Shown one piece after another: positions 16,829-24,092 of a stretch of DNA of 40,355 nt. Below the pieces are notes generated by a model. That model did not search any database. It was given only the letters and a program-made list of their open reading frames with translations, and was not told the DNA's origin. The DNA comes from an uncultured Kangiella sp. GTDB lineage: Bacteria > Pseudomonadota > Gammaproteobacteria > Enterobacterales > Kangiellaceae. The stretch covers positions 1-40,355 of the forward strand of contig CATNCP010000027.1 of assembly GCA_950096615.1 (NCBI GenBank), given 5' to 3'. The position numbers were made by a program, and so were the translations under genes. How positions within the stretch are numbered: the first letter of the stretch is position 1; each line of letters begins with the position of its first letter.

Positions 16829-17470
16829 ATGCCAGTTACTACCTCAACCGATTGCGAAATGATTTTTTACACCAACCCTCAGTCACGCGGACAGATTGCG
16901 CGCTGGGCGCTGGAAGAGGTTGGTGCAGAGTACCGTCAGGAGATACTTGAATATGGCGACGCCATGAAGTCGGAAGAGTTTCTAAAGCTTAACCCTATGG
17001 GCAAAGTGCCGACGGTTGCTCATAACGGCAAAGTCATCACAGAGTGCGCCGCTATTTGTGCCTATCTTGCCGATGCGTTCCCAGAGTCAGGACTCGCGCC
17101 GAACTTAGACAATCGAGCTGAGTATTACCGCTGGTTATTCTTTAGCGCAGGGCCGCTAGAAGCCGCTATCGTGAATCGTTCTTTAGGCGTTGATGTCAAA
17201 GAAGATCAAGAACGCATGGTCGGTTATGGTAATTACGACCTTGTTCTGGATACACTGTCACAGCAACTACTGAATTCGCCCTACGTTGCAGGCGACCAGT
17301 TCACAGCCGCAGACATCTATGTTGGCTCACATGTTTTATGGGGATTACACTTCGGTAGCATGGAAATGCGACCAGGTTTTGAAGAATATGCTGCGAGGGT
17401 GTCGAAGCGTCCAGGTTTTATGGCTGCTAAGAAGGTTGATGAGCAGCTTATTGCAGCAAAAGAAGAGTAA
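16829..17470 (+). CDS. Glutathione S-transferase family protein
   Basis: This 213-residue protein has a thioredoxin-like N-terminal domain (IFYTNPQSRGQIARWALEEVG, NPMGKVPTV with the cis-proline, and TECAAICAYLADAFP with the glutamate-serine/cysteine position that binds the glutathione gamma-glutamyl group) and the all-helical C-terminal domain ending with YAARVSKRPGF. Start choice: the ATG at 16829 has AAGGA six bases upstream; a TTG at 16823 in the same frame is less likely. It probably conjugates electrophiles or acts as a peroxidase with glutathione, matching the glutathione peroxidase and VOC genes elsewhere in the window. It is convergent with and adjacent to the YdeI-like gene. Confidence 0.93.
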   Translation: MPVTTSTDCEMIFYTNPQSRGQIARWALEEVGAEYRQEILEYGDAMKSEEFLKLNPMGKVPTVAHNGKVITECAAICAYLADAFPESGLAPNLDNRAEYYRWLFFSAGPLEAAIVNRSLGVDVKEDQERMVGYGNYDLVLDTLSQQLLNSPYVAGDQFTAADIYVGSHVLWGLHFGSMEMRPGFEEYAARVSKRPGFMAAKKVDEQLIAAKEE

Positions 17471-17734
17471 CTACTTCTTTTGGCGGTGAGGACAGCCGGG
17501 CCAACAACATGGCCTGCGCTTGCCCGCTTTAAGATCCGAGTTAACACGAGCTATTCTACGCTGTCGTGTTTCGGCTTTCTTCGCATCCTCAACCCAACAA
17601 ATCCATTCGTTGCGCGCTAGGGGAGTAATATCTTCCCAAAATTCTACGACGTTCTTATCGTTTGCAATCGATGCTTTTAAGTCTTGGGGAAGGCTATGAA
17701 CGACGACTTCCGAGAGACTGGATGTAGAGACCAC
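17471..17734 (-). CDS. YdeI/OmpD-associated (OmdA) family protein
   Basis: The 87-residue protein shows the characteristic helices of the YdeI/OmpD-associated family: LPQDLKASIANDKNVVEFWEDI, PLARNEWICWVEDAKKAETR and RQRRIARVNSDLKAGKR, with a cysteine-rich end (RPCCWPGCPHRQKK). Function is unknown. The start is a GTG immediately after the TAG of the upstream membrane-protein gene; GGGGA about nine bases upstream could serve as ribosome binding site. The two genes are clearly co-translated. It ends at 17471, one base past the stop of the convergent glutathione S-transferase gene. Confidence 0.8.
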   Translation of the reverse strand: MVSTSSLSEVVVHSLPQDLKASIANDKNVVEFWEDITPLARNEWICWVEDAKKAETRQRRIARVNSDLKAGKRRPCCWPGCPHRQKK

Positions 17735-18067
17735 CTACTCAGTCCCCGGCTGTTTATTGATCGTAGACTCTCCTTTTGTAAGCGCAGTGACATAAACCAA
17801 ATAGACTATTGATAATGCCACTGGGAATGCGTGCCACCAATTCGTTAGATAGGGCGAGTTATTCACGTAAAAAGTAATGAGTAAAATAACGGTGATGATA
17901 CTCGCCAGTGGCAAAACAAATATCGATGCATTCAATAAAGTGAGCTTAATGCCTTTGATAGTGTGAGTATTCACAGCCCCCGACGCACTAAATATAACAA
18001 ACATCGCTTGGAAGCCTGCAAACATAAACTGCAAAAAACAACCAATGATTAAAACGGTGAGTGACAT
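17735..18067 (-). CDS. Small integral membrane protein, unknown
   Basis: The 110-residue protein has three predicted membrane helices (about 3-29, 42-66 and 76-93) and a polar C-terminus. I do not recognise the family. Its stop codon TAG is directly followed by the GTG start of the YdeI-like gene, without an intervening base, so the two are a translational unit. Upstream lies an intergenic region of 178 bases that ends in the cold-shock gene's terminator. Confidence 0.72.
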   Translation of the reverse strand: MSLTVLIIGCFLQFMFAGFQAMFVIFSASGAVNTHTIKGIKLTLLNASIFVLPLASIITVILLITFYVNNSPYLTNWWHAFPVALSIVYLVYVTALTKGESTINKQPGTE

Positions 18068-18190
18068 AAACCTTCCCTTGGCAGTAATCGATATCCAAGT
18101 TTAATATGACGATCAAAAGATTTGAAGTAGATACTTCAAACTTTAAAGGTTTTATCTTTGGGGAGCTTTACTGAAATGATTTGTAGAGGA

Positions 18191-18226
18191 AATAAAAAAG
18201 GGCAGACCTCGAAAGATCTGCCCTTT
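18191..18226 (-). terminator. Rho-independent terminator of the cold-shock gene
   Basis: On the minus strand AAAGGGCAGA (18226-18217) pairs with TCTGCCCTTT (18206-18197) in a ten-pair stem, followed by a run of T (18199-18194). It lies 20 bases beyond the csp stop codon. Confidence 0.92.
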
Positions 18227-18245
18227 GAATATTCTAAGCTAGTGA

Positions 18246-18455
18246 TTAAACCGCTACGATATTCTCAGCCTGTGGGCCTTTTTGACCGTCAGTTACCGTA
18301 AACTCAACTTTTTGACCTTCAGCTAAAGTTTTGAAACCTGAGCTGCTGATAGCGCTGTAGTGTGCGAACACGTCTGGACCATTTTGCTGCTCGATAAAAC
18401 CAAAACCTTTAGACTCGTTGAACCATTTAACGGTTCCTGTAATTGTATTAGACAT
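18246..18455 (-). CDS. Cold-shock domain protein (CspA family)
   Basis: The 69-residue protein is a single cold-shock domain with both RNA-binding motifs: KGFGFI (RNP1) and DVFAHYS (RNP2), plus [11 protein letters not shown] at the start. It binds single-stranded RNA and DNA and acts as an RNA chaperone. GGAT precedes the ATG. About 200 bases upstream are free of genes, which suits the long 5' leader of cold-inducible csp transcripts. Which paralogue it is (A, C, D, E) cannot be decided from sequence. The gene is monocistronic, with its own terminator. Confidence 0.96.
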   Translation of the reverse strand: MSNTITGTVKWFNESKGFGFIEQQNGPDVFAHYSAISSSGFKTLAEGQKVEFTVTDGQKGPQAENIVAV

Positions 18456-18636
18456 AATAATATCCTGTAATTTAAATATAAGGGTGCCTTCAAGAGGCTT
18501 GAATAGCTGTAAATAGAGACTGATATTTAGAAACTGCAGGACAAAGAATTAATACTAAAACAATGAAATGTAGGATGAAAATAGAGACTTCTTTCTAGCT
18601 GATCGGCAGAGTATAGGCTTTTTTGTCCCCTGTCCA
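18456..18636 (-). promoter_or_regulatory. Probable promoter and long 5' leader of the cold-shock gene
   Basis: Read on the minus strand, a TATACT box (18615-18610) would begin a leader of roughly 150 bases, the length usual for cspA-type mRNAs; the best minus-35 (TGGACA, 18636-18631) has only a 15-base spacer. A TTCAAG-CCT-CTTGAA hairpin (18489-18503) lies near the ribosome binding site and might respond to temperature. Confidence 0.4.
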
Positions 18637-18662
18637 CTTATATTTAATTTATTTATGCAGTC

Positions 18663-19010
18663 TCACTGAGATAAAAACCGCCTTGCCCAATTGCCTTTAT
18701 GTTCTTTTTCACAAGCTTCTTCTGAGTCGAAATTGATCTGTTTTGCACTGTTCTTTAAAGGTACTTTGATCGATTGAAGTTTATCGCTGATGACAGAGCC
18801 AATAAAACTATCTTGGTGTTCTTGCAAAGCTTTTGATAAAGAGCTTTCGGTATCAAAAATACACACTATTTCTAGTGACTCGGGGAATGCTTTGTAATCC
18901 ACAAAATGAGTTAACCACTCAAAACCCTCAACCGAGTCCGTCAGCACATGGCAGGCATCCGTTAAGGTTTTAACAATCAGCTTTTCAGTTTTCTTATCAG
19001 TTTTAGTCAT
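18663..19010 (-). CDS. Conserved small protein often labelled 'Fis family regulator' (not a Fis protein)
   Basis: The 115-residue protein starts MTKTDKKTEKLIVKTLTDAC and continues GFEWLTHFVDYKAFPESLEIVCIFDT, ending GNWARRFLSQ. I recall very similar proteins of about 118 residues in Vibrio and Shewanella starting MRKTDKK and ending GNWADRL, commonly labelled Fis family transcriptional regulator. I see no helix-turn-helix here, so the label is doubtful; function is unknown. The frame is open upstream to 19067, but the ATG at 19010 fits the family start. It overlaps the stop of the upstream DUF7010-like gene by eight bases, so translation is probably coupled; no strong ribosome binding site is visible. 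Confidence 0.78.
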   Translation of the reverse strand: MTKTDKKTEKLIVKTLTDACHVLTDSVEGFEWLTHFVDYKAFPESLEIVCIFDTESSLSKALQEHQDSFIGSVISDKLQSIKVPLKNSAKQINFDSEEACEKEHKGNWARRFLSQ

Positions 19011-19548
19011 GTCGTTTTTGTGGATAGATAAATGCGGCAAAAAGTAGCTCAAGTCCGCCACCGACAAAAGCGCCAGTGATAAAAGGAGCCTTTAACGCCA
19101 CCAATGCAAAACCAGATGCAATAAGCGCTCCACCACACAGCCAATAGGTGCGGAGTCCATAGAGCGTTGAGAACGTGAGGTAACGTGCGCCAATGACCAG
19201 CATCATTGTCGGGAAGAACCATTCAGCGGTATGGGTAAAGACAACATATGCAATAGGCAGGCAAACCAGCATCATAAACGTGACTTCGAGTGCTAACGAT
19301 CCTAGAGGGTTATCCTTAGAGTGGTTTCCAGAGCATTTCATCAGTTTACAGATCACGATAGATAGCGGAAAAATAAACATTCCGCCGATGAATAAAGCCA
19401 GCACCGCATGGATGGGCATACTGTAGCAGGCCACAATTCCAGCGATGATCCACACTAAACCAGAAGCAATTAAGCCAGTTGAGCCGTTGGCGTAAGCGAC
19501 ACGCATGTCTCGCTGGGCGCTTTGTACTGAGTTAAGTTCTGTTGTCAT
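19003..19548 (-). CDS. DUF7010-like integral membrane protein
   Basis: The 181-residue protein has about six hydrophobic segments. Conserved-looking parts are YANGSTGLIASGLVWIIAG, the FIGGMFIFPLSIVICKLM segment and NPLGSLALEVTFMM, which match my memory of the DUF7010 family (membrane proteins of about 180 residues, unknown function). The frame is open to 19611 but the ATG at 19548 has GGAT six bases upstream and begins at the family N-terminus. It overlaps the next gene by eight bases. Confidence 0.75.
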   Translation of the reverse strand: MTTELNSVQSAQRDMRVAYANGSTGLIASGLVWIIAGIVACYSMPIHAVLALFIGGMFIFPLSIVICKLMKCSGNHSKDNPLGSLALEVTFMMLVCLPIAYVVFTHTAEWFFPTMMLVIGARYLTFSTLYGLRTYWLCGGALIASGFALVALKAPFITGAFVGGGLELLFAAFIYPQKRHD

Positions 19549-19703
19549 TATAATATCCAAGCCCTGTAGGTTTAGACTGAGAGTAGAGCGGTTTTTAAAA
19601 CATTGCAACACAAGCGCACATAATAGTGACTTAGAAGCAGCTAGTCATCACCCGTAGGTTGACCTGATGTAATAATGAATGATGAGGTAGCCACCATTCA
19701 TTA

Positions 19704-19922
19704 TTAATGTTCTTCAATATAAAAAATATCTTCAACCGTAAGCTCGAAAGCCTTTGCTAATTTTAGCGCCAAAAAAGCCGAAGGAATAAAAACACGGTTT
19801 TCAATAGTGTTAATAGTTTTACGCGTAACGCCTACTAACTCTGCTAAATCAGCCTGTGTATAGTTACGCTGAGCTCGCAACACTTTTAGGTGGTTGGCAA
19901 AGTACTTTTGCTCACTTTGCAC
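19704..19922 (-). CDS. XRE family helix-turn-helix regulator (YozG type)
   Basis: The 72-residue protein is almost only a Cro/C1 DNA-binding domain: LKVLRAQRNYTQADLAELVGVTRKTINTIEN, where QADLAELVGVTRKTINTIE is the helix-turn-helix, followed by PSAFLALKLAKAFELTVEDIF, as in YozG-like small regulators. The start is a GTG whose G is shared with the upstream TAG (TAGTG), with GGAG seven bases upstream. It is co-transcribed with a membrane protein gene, and the promoter of the pair holds two tandem palindromes, which are the likely binding sites of this protein. Autorepression is the natural inference. Confidence 0.92.
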   Translation of the reverse strand: MQSEQKYFANHLKVLRAQRNYTQADLAELVGVTRKTINTIENRVFIPSAFLALKLAKAFELTVEDIFYIEEH

Positions 19923-20377
19923 TATTCAGCTCCTTGGTCGTTTTTTAACTCTAAATATGAAAAGAGTAGAATCGGAACAACAATTGCTAGTACCGCGATA
20001 GTTCTTATGAACAACAGCAGATCCAAGTCCCAAAAATCCGTTGCTGGTATCAGTAGCCAGATCATGCCAAAAAGGGTGAAGTACCCTACCATAAAGGCCT
20101 GTCGTTTATTTTTATGAGTTAATTCATCATTTAGAGCATCAAATGCATTGGCTTTCTTTACTTTTTTGCTAAAAGAGTAGAAAAAATAACAGGCAGCCAC
20201 CCACAACATTGAGCCGAGTATAACTAACCCTGTAATTAGATGAATAATGCTACTCTCGGTACCTTTAATGATATCTGAACCTATCCAAGCAAATTGCCAT
20301 AGAGCAAATGCAAAAGCCGCAAAAATTAATATTTTAGCTCTTGAGTGAACCAGTTTGTCTACTTTATTGAGTTCCAT
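19922..20377 (-). CDS. Four-helix membrane protein paired with XRE regulator
   Basis: The 151-residue protein has four predicted membrane helices (about 17-35, 44-68, 95-112 and 123-143) with a charged loop between the second and third (SKKVKKANAFDALNDELTHKNKRQ). I do not recognise a named family, although membrane proteins of this size commonly stand beside YozG-type regulators. Its stop overlaps the regulator's GTG start (TAGTG). The arrangement suggests that the membrane protein senses or affects the envelope and the regulator controls both. Confidence 0.75.
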   Translation of the reverse strand: MELNKVDKLVHSRAKILIFAAFAFALWQFAWIGSDIIKGTESSIIHLITGLVILGSMLWVAACYFFYSFSKKVKKANAFDALNDELTHKNKRQAFMVGYFTLFGMIWLLIPATDFWDLDLLLFIRTIAVLAIVVPILLFSYLELKNDQGAE

Positions 20378-20409
20378 AGAATATCCCTTATCTTTAATTA
20401 TTGATTAAT

Positions 20410-20452
20410 GTAACCTGTAAGTTACTTTAGTAACTTGTAGGTTACATGTCAA
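20410..20452 (-). promoter_or_regulatory. Promoter with two tandem palindromic operators for the XRE/membrane-protein pair
   Basis: On the minus strand TTGACA (20452-20447) and TAAAGT (20429-20424) stand 17 bases apart, a near-consensus sigma-70 promoter. Two 16-base sites, GTAACCTGTAAGTTAC (20410-20425) and GTAACTTGTAGGTTAC (20430-20445), each an inverted repeat GTAAC-N6-GTTAC, lie four bases apart. One fills the promoter spacer exactly and the other covers the last bases of the minus-10 box and the start site. They are ideally placed for repression, most likely by the XRE protein encoded in the operon. Confidence 0.85.
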
Positions 20453-20524
20453 GCCAAGCTATAATTTAGTTGTTTAGTAGGGTGATGGGCTAGTCGCAAA
20501 CTAAAGGGGAAGCAAAGATAGGGT

Positions 20525-20549
20525 ATTGCTTCGGCTAAAGCCTCGCAAT
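20525..20549. repeat. Nested palindrome resembling dispersed extragenic repeats
   Basis: ATTGC (20525-20529) pairs with GCAAT (20545-20549), and inside it GGCT (20533-20536) pairs with AGCC (20539-20542). The form ATTGCTTCG...CGCAATGACGA resembles short extragenic palindromes that occur in many copies in several proteobacterial genomes. Copy number cannot be judged from this window. Confidence 0.45.
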
Positions 20550-20581
20550 GACGACAAAAACACCTAAATCACCCAAAAACA

Positions 20582-20617
20582 TTGCCTCAACCCCTGAAAA
20601 ATGGTATAAAGCGCGCC
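20582..20617 (+). promoter_or_regulatory. Promoter of rpsB
   Basis: TTGCCT (20582-20587) and TATAAA (20605-20610) are separated by exactly 17 bases and followed by the GC-rich discriminator GCGCGCC, the form expected of promoters under stringent (ppGpp) control. Transcription would begin about 185 bases before the rpsB ATG. Confidence 0.8.
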
Positions 20618-20803
20618 GTGGCTCGAAAGTGCGTTTAAACCCGCATAATTATTGAGCTGCAAATACGATTATTTATTTAAAATCCACACGCAAATCGACA
20701 CATTTGCCGGGGTGCTCCGCCAGAAAGACACTCTTTTAAGAGATTGGTTGGGGTCGGGAAATGGGATTTGCGGAGGCTTAACCCGAAATTCGGAGAATTT
20801 ATT
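20618..20803 (+). ncRNA. Structured rpsB leader, probable S2 autoregulatory region
   Basis: About 185 bases of untranslated leader precede rpsB. It is G-rich toward the end and finishes with CCGA-AAT-TCGG (20783-20793), a hairpin whose right arm enters the ribosome binding site CGGAG (20791-20795). Gammaproteobacterial rpsB-tsf leaders are known to mediate feedback by protein S2, so a similar role is inferred here. With the palindrome and promoter before it, this accounts for the only gene-free stretch above 300 bases (20378-20803). Confidence 0.55.
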
Positions 20804-21538
20804 ATGTCTAAAGTTAGTATGCGTGACATGCTACAGGCGGGTGTGCACTTCGGTCACAAAACTCGTTTCTGGAACCCTCAAATGCGTCCATATATCTTTG
20901 GTGCGCGTAACAAGATCCACATCATCAACCTTGAAGAAACAGTACCTATGTTCAACGGCGCGTTGAATTACTTAGGTAAAATCGCTTCTAACAAAGGTAA
21001 AATCCTTTTTGTTGGTACTAAGCGTGCTGCAGCGGATATCGTTAAAGAAGAAGCGACTCGTTGTGGTCAGTTCTTCGTTGATAAGCGTTGGTTAGGCGGT
21101 ATGTTGACTAACTACAAAACGATTCGTGGTTCTATTAACCGTTTGAAAGACTTAGAAAAACAGTCTGAAGACGGTACTTTCGAGCGTTTGACTAAGAAAG
21201 AAGCGTTGATGCGCACTCGTGAGATGAACAAGCTTGAAGCGTCTATCGGCGGTATCAAGAACATGGGCGGTCTTCCAGACGTATTGTTTGTGATTGACGC
21301 AGATCATGAAGCTATCGCGATTGCAGAAGCAAACAAAATGGGTATCCCAGTTGTTTCTGTTGTTGATACAAACTCTAACCCGAAAGGCGTTGATTACATC
21401 ATCCCAGGTAACGATGATGCGATTCGTGCGATTCGTTTATACTGCGGTGCAGTAGCGGACGCAGTGCTTGACGGCAAGCAAAGCAACACAGTTGCTGATA
21501 AAGGCGACGAGTTTGTTGAAGAGGCTGGCGAAGAGTAA
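20804..21538 (+). CDS. rpsB: 30S ribosomal protein S2
   Basis: The 244-residue protein begins [25 protein letters not shown], the S2 signature, with [24 protein letters not shown] and [14 protein letters not shown] in the expected places. It is a structural protein of the small ribosomal subunit that binds late, near the S1 site. The frame is open to 20744 but the ATG at 20804 is fixed by the conserved start and the GGAG eight bases upstream. A strong hairpin with T-run follows the gene, so transcription of tsf probably occurs by partial read-through or from its own promoter. Confidence 0.98.
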   Translation: MSKVSMRDMLQAGVHFGHKTRFWNPQMRPYIFGARNKIHIINLEETVPMFNGALNYLGKIASNKGKILFVGTKRAAADIVKEEATRCGQFFVDKRWLGGMLTNYKTIRGSINRLKDLEKQSEDGTFERLTKKEALMRTREMNKLEASIGGIKNMGGLPDVLFVIDADHEAIAIAEANKMGIPVVSVVDTNSNPKGVDYIIPGNDDAIRAIRLYCGAVADAVLDGKQSNTVADKGDEFVEEAGEE

Positions 21539-21565
21539 TCGCTAATCTCGCAAAGTGTTGAAAAA

Positions 21566-21586
21566 GGGGGCGAGGCCCCCTTTTTT
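21566..21586 (+). terminator. Rho-independent terminator/attenuator between rpsB and tsf
   Basis: GGGGGC (21566-21571) pairs with GCCCCC (21575-21580) around GAG, flanked by A5 before and T6 after (21581-21586). It stands 27 bases beyond the rpsB stop. Since tsf follows on the same strand, it probably lowers rather than abolishes expression of the downstream gene. Confidence 0.9.
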
Positions 21587-21654
21587 GAAAGATACTTAAT
21601 AGTTGAGCCATGCTGGGTTTCAACAGCGTGCTAAGTTACAGCACTTTGCAAAAT

Positions 21655-21751
21655 AAACCTTTGTTATCAGTAAGCTATAGAGCTTCATAAAGGTTTAAAA
21701 ACATACGTTTATACTATTCTAGTTTATATGTTCTGCTGTTCTAAAAAGCAG
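21655..21751 (+). promoter_or_regulatory. Leader of tsf with nested inverted repeats
   Basis: AAACCTTT (21655-21662) pairs with AAAGGTTT (21689-21696), enclosing AAGCT-ATAG-AGCTT (21672-21685). A further stem CTGCT/AGCAG (21733-21737 and 21747-21751) lies just before the ribosome binding site. A TATACT box at 21710-21715 could be a minus-10 for a tsf promoter, but I see no good minus-35. Confidence 0.4.
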
Positions 21752-21774
21752 AGGAATCTATCGGAGATACTATC

Positions 21775-22641
21775 ATGGCAATTACTGCTGCATTAGTTAA
21801 AGAATTACGTGAGCGCACTGGCGCTGGCATGATGGAATGTAAAAAGGCGTTGGTTGAAGCTGACGGTAACATCGAAACTGCAATCGATAACATGCGTAAA
21901 TCTGGCCAAGCGAAAGCGGCTAAGAAAGCGGGTCGTATCGCTGCTGAAGGTGTGATCTTGGCTAAATCAGGCGACAACACAGGCGTTCTAGTTGAAGTTA
22001 ACTCTGAAACTGACTTCGTTGCTCGTGACGATAACTTCAAAAAGTTCTCTAGCGAAGTTGTGGACGTAGCTCTATCTAACGGTACTGCTGAAGTAGAAGC
22101 ATTAAATGCTGCTGCTATGCCTTCTGGCGAGTCTGTTGAAGAAGCACGTGCTAACTTAGTTGCTAAAATCGGTGAGAACATCACTGTGCGTCGTGTTGCT
22201 AAAGTAGACGGCGATACGCTTGGTGCATACGTTCACGGCGGTCGTATCGGTGTTATCGTTTCTTTAGACGGTGGTGACGAAGACTTGGCTAAAGACGTTG
22301 CTATGCACGTTGCTGCGAGCAACCCTCAGTTCAATACAGCTGACGACGTAGACCCTACAGTTATTGAGAAAGAGAAAGAAATCATCAAAGCTCAACCTGA
22401 TATGGAAGGCAAGCCTGAAAACATCGTTGAGAAAATGATGGTTGGTCGTATCAAGAAATTCGTTGGTGAGATCACTCTTGAAGGTCAAAGCTTCGTGAAA
22501 GACCCTTCAACAACTGTTGGCCAGCTTCTTAAAGAGAAAAACGCAAAAGTTATCTCTTACACTCGCTTCGAAGTAGGTGAAGGTATTGAGAAGAAAGAAG
22601 AAGACTTTGCGTCTGAAGTAGCTGCTCAAATGAAAAAGTAA
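21775..22641 (+). CDS. tsf: Translation elongation factor Ts
   Basis: The 288-residue protein has the EF-Ts N-terminal domain ([19 protein letters not shown]), the core with [13 protein letters not shown] (the TDFV motif that inserts into EF-Tu) and the C-terminal [23 protein letters not shown] segment. It catalyses GDP release from EF-Tu during translation. CGGAGA stands before the ATG. The gene is separated from rpsB by 236 bases that hold a terminator and a structured leader, and from pyrH by 55 bases. Confidence 0.98.
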   Translation: MAITAALVKELRERTGAGMMECKKALVEADGNIETAIDNMRKSGQAKAAKKAGRIAAEGVILAKSGDNTGVLVEVNSETDFVARDDNFKKFSSEVVDVALSNGTAEVEALNAAAMPSGESVEEARANLVAKIGENITVRRVAKVDGDTLGAYVHGGRIGVIVSLDGGDEDLAKDVAMHVAASNPQFNTADDVDPTVIEKEKEIIKAQPDMEGKPENIVEKMMVGRIKKFVGEITLEGQSFVKDPSTTVGQLLKEKNAKVISYTRFEVGEGIEKKEEDFASEVAAQMKK

Positions 22642-22696
22642 TTGGCTAAGTAACCCTTAGACAAACTGACTTTTTAAGAAACAAGAAGGAAACACT

Positions 22697-23413
22697 ATGG
22701 CCGACTTAGCTTATAAGCGTATTTTATTAAAATTGAGTGGTGAGGCTTTAATGGGGCGTGAGGCATTCGGTATCGATCCTCAGGTTCTGGAAAGAATCGC
22801 TAATGAAATTAAATCGTTAAGTGAGCAAGGTGTTGAAGTCGGCGTAGTGATTGGCGGCGGTAATATTTATCGTGGCCAGAAATTATCAGAAGCTGGCATG
22901 AACCGTGTGACCGGTGATCACATGGGCATGCTGGCGACTGTGATGAATTCTCTAGCCTTACAAGATGCTTTCGAGCGCATTGAGCAACCTGCAAAAGTGT
23001 TGTCAGCAATGCCTATTGATGGCGTATGTCAGGGCTTTTCCCGTCGCGGTGCCATTAATGCTCTAGAGAAAGGGCGTATAGTGATTTTCTGTGCTGGAAC
23101 GGGTAATCCATTCTTTACGACCGATACTGCTGCTTGTTTGCGCGGTATTGAGATCGAGGCCGAGCTTATTCTTAAAGCGACCAAAGTTGACGGTGTTTAT
23201 TCTGCTGATCCTGCGAAAGATAAGGATGCAGTGAAGTATGATCGCTTGAGCTATAAAGAAGCTTTAGATAAAGAGCTGGCGGTGATGGACCTTACAGCAT
23301 TCTGTTTAGCGCGCGACCATAAAAAGAATATTCGTGTATTCGACATGACTCAAGCTGGCTCATTAGAGAAAGCCGTATTGGGCAAAGACGAAGGCACCTT
23401 GATCCATCCTTAA
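22697..23413 (+). CDS. pyrH: UMP kinase
   Basis: The 238-residue hexameric kinase of the amino-acid kinase fold starts [15 protein letters not shown], with [12 protein letters not shown], the [23 protein letters not shown] segment and [13 protein letters not shown]. It phosphorylates UMP to UDP, feeding RNA, UDP-sugar and, through UDP-GlcNAc, the lipid A genes downstream. AGAAGGA precedes the ATG. tsf-pyrH-frr is a conserved order. Confidence 0.98.
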   Translation: MADLAYKRILLKLSGEALMGREAFGIDPQVLERIANEIKSLSEQGVEVGVVIGGGNIYRGQKLSEAGMNRVTGDHMGMLATVMNSLALQDAFERIEQPAKVLSAMPIDGVCQGFSRRGAINALEKGRIVIFCAGTGNPFFTTDTAACLRGIEIEAELILKATKVDGVYSADPAKDKDAVKYDRLSYKEALDKELAVMDLTAFCLARDHKKNIRVFDMTQAGSLEKAVLGKDEGTLIHP

Positions 23414-23506
23414 GAGTGACTCACCTTAAGAAGATTGAATCAGGCGTGTAATAAGGCATAATAGCCACATCAAGACTTATAACAAGCAATTGTAGGAGAT
23501 ATCTCT

Positions 23507-24064
23507 GTGATTAATGACATTCAAAAAGATGCCGATCAGCGTATGGATAAGACCATTGAGTCATTTAGGCATGATCTTGCTAAAGTTCGTACAGGCCGCG
23601 CACATCCTAGCTTGCTTGAGCATATTACGGTTCCTTACTATGGTTCTGATACGCCTATTAACCAGGTGGCGAGCATCAGCGTACAAGAAGGTCGTACTCT
23701 AGTGCTTCAAATTTTTGATAAAGGCGCTATTGAAGATACTGAGAAGGCTATCCTTAAGTCTGATCTTGGCTTAACGCCAAACGTTGCTGGCCAAGTGATC
23801 CGTATTACCATGCCGCCTTTGAACGAAGAGCGTCGTAAAGAGCTGATTAAAGTCGTTCGTGGTGAAGCTGAAAATGCAAAAGTGGCGGTTCGTAACATTC
23901 GTCGTGACGCTAATAACTCAGCAAAAGAGCTGGAAAAAGAGAAAGAAATCTCTGAAGATGATTTACGTCGCGCGGAAGAGCAAATTCAAAAGCTTACTGA
24001 CAAGAAAGTGGCGCGAATTGATGAGCTTTTAGAAGAGAAAGAGCAAGAGTTAATTGAAATTTAA
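23507..24064 (+). CDS. frr: Ribosome recycling factor
   Basis: The 185-residue protein has the RRF features: RMDKTIESFRHDLAKVRTGRAHPSLLEHI in the first helix, the beta-rich domain (INQVASISVQEGRTL) and the long C-terminal helices with PPLNEERRKEL and VAVRNIRRDAN. It splits post-termination ribosomes together with EF-G. The start is GTG with TAGGAGA upstream. A terminator-like hairpin follows 28 bases after the stop, so this may end the translation-gene transcript. Confidence 0.98.
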   Translation: MINDIQKDADQRMDKTIESFRHDLAKVRTGRAHPSLLEHITVPYYGSDTPINQVASISVQEGRTLVLQIFDKGAIEDTEKAILKSDLGLTPNVAGQVIRITMPPLNEERRKELIKVVRGEAENAKVAVRNIRRDANNSAKELEKEKEISEDDLRRAEEQIQKLTDKKVARIDELLEEKEQELIEI

Positions 24065-24092
24065 TTCATTGCATTGATTGTTAATAGTGCTG

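Noticed and set aside
19704-20377. XRE pair as a toxin-antitoxin system
   Set aside because: The partner is a four-helix membrane protein with no known toxin fold, and the order and coupling fit a regulator with its target better.
20744-20803. Upstream extension of rpsB
   Set aside because: It covers the structured leader and ribosome binding site; S2 proteins start at the conserved [14 protein letters not shown] segment.
20652-20966. 104-residue frame over the rpsB leader and start
   Set aside because: It is cysteine- and arginine-rich, low in sense, and overlaps the leader and S2 coding region in another frame.
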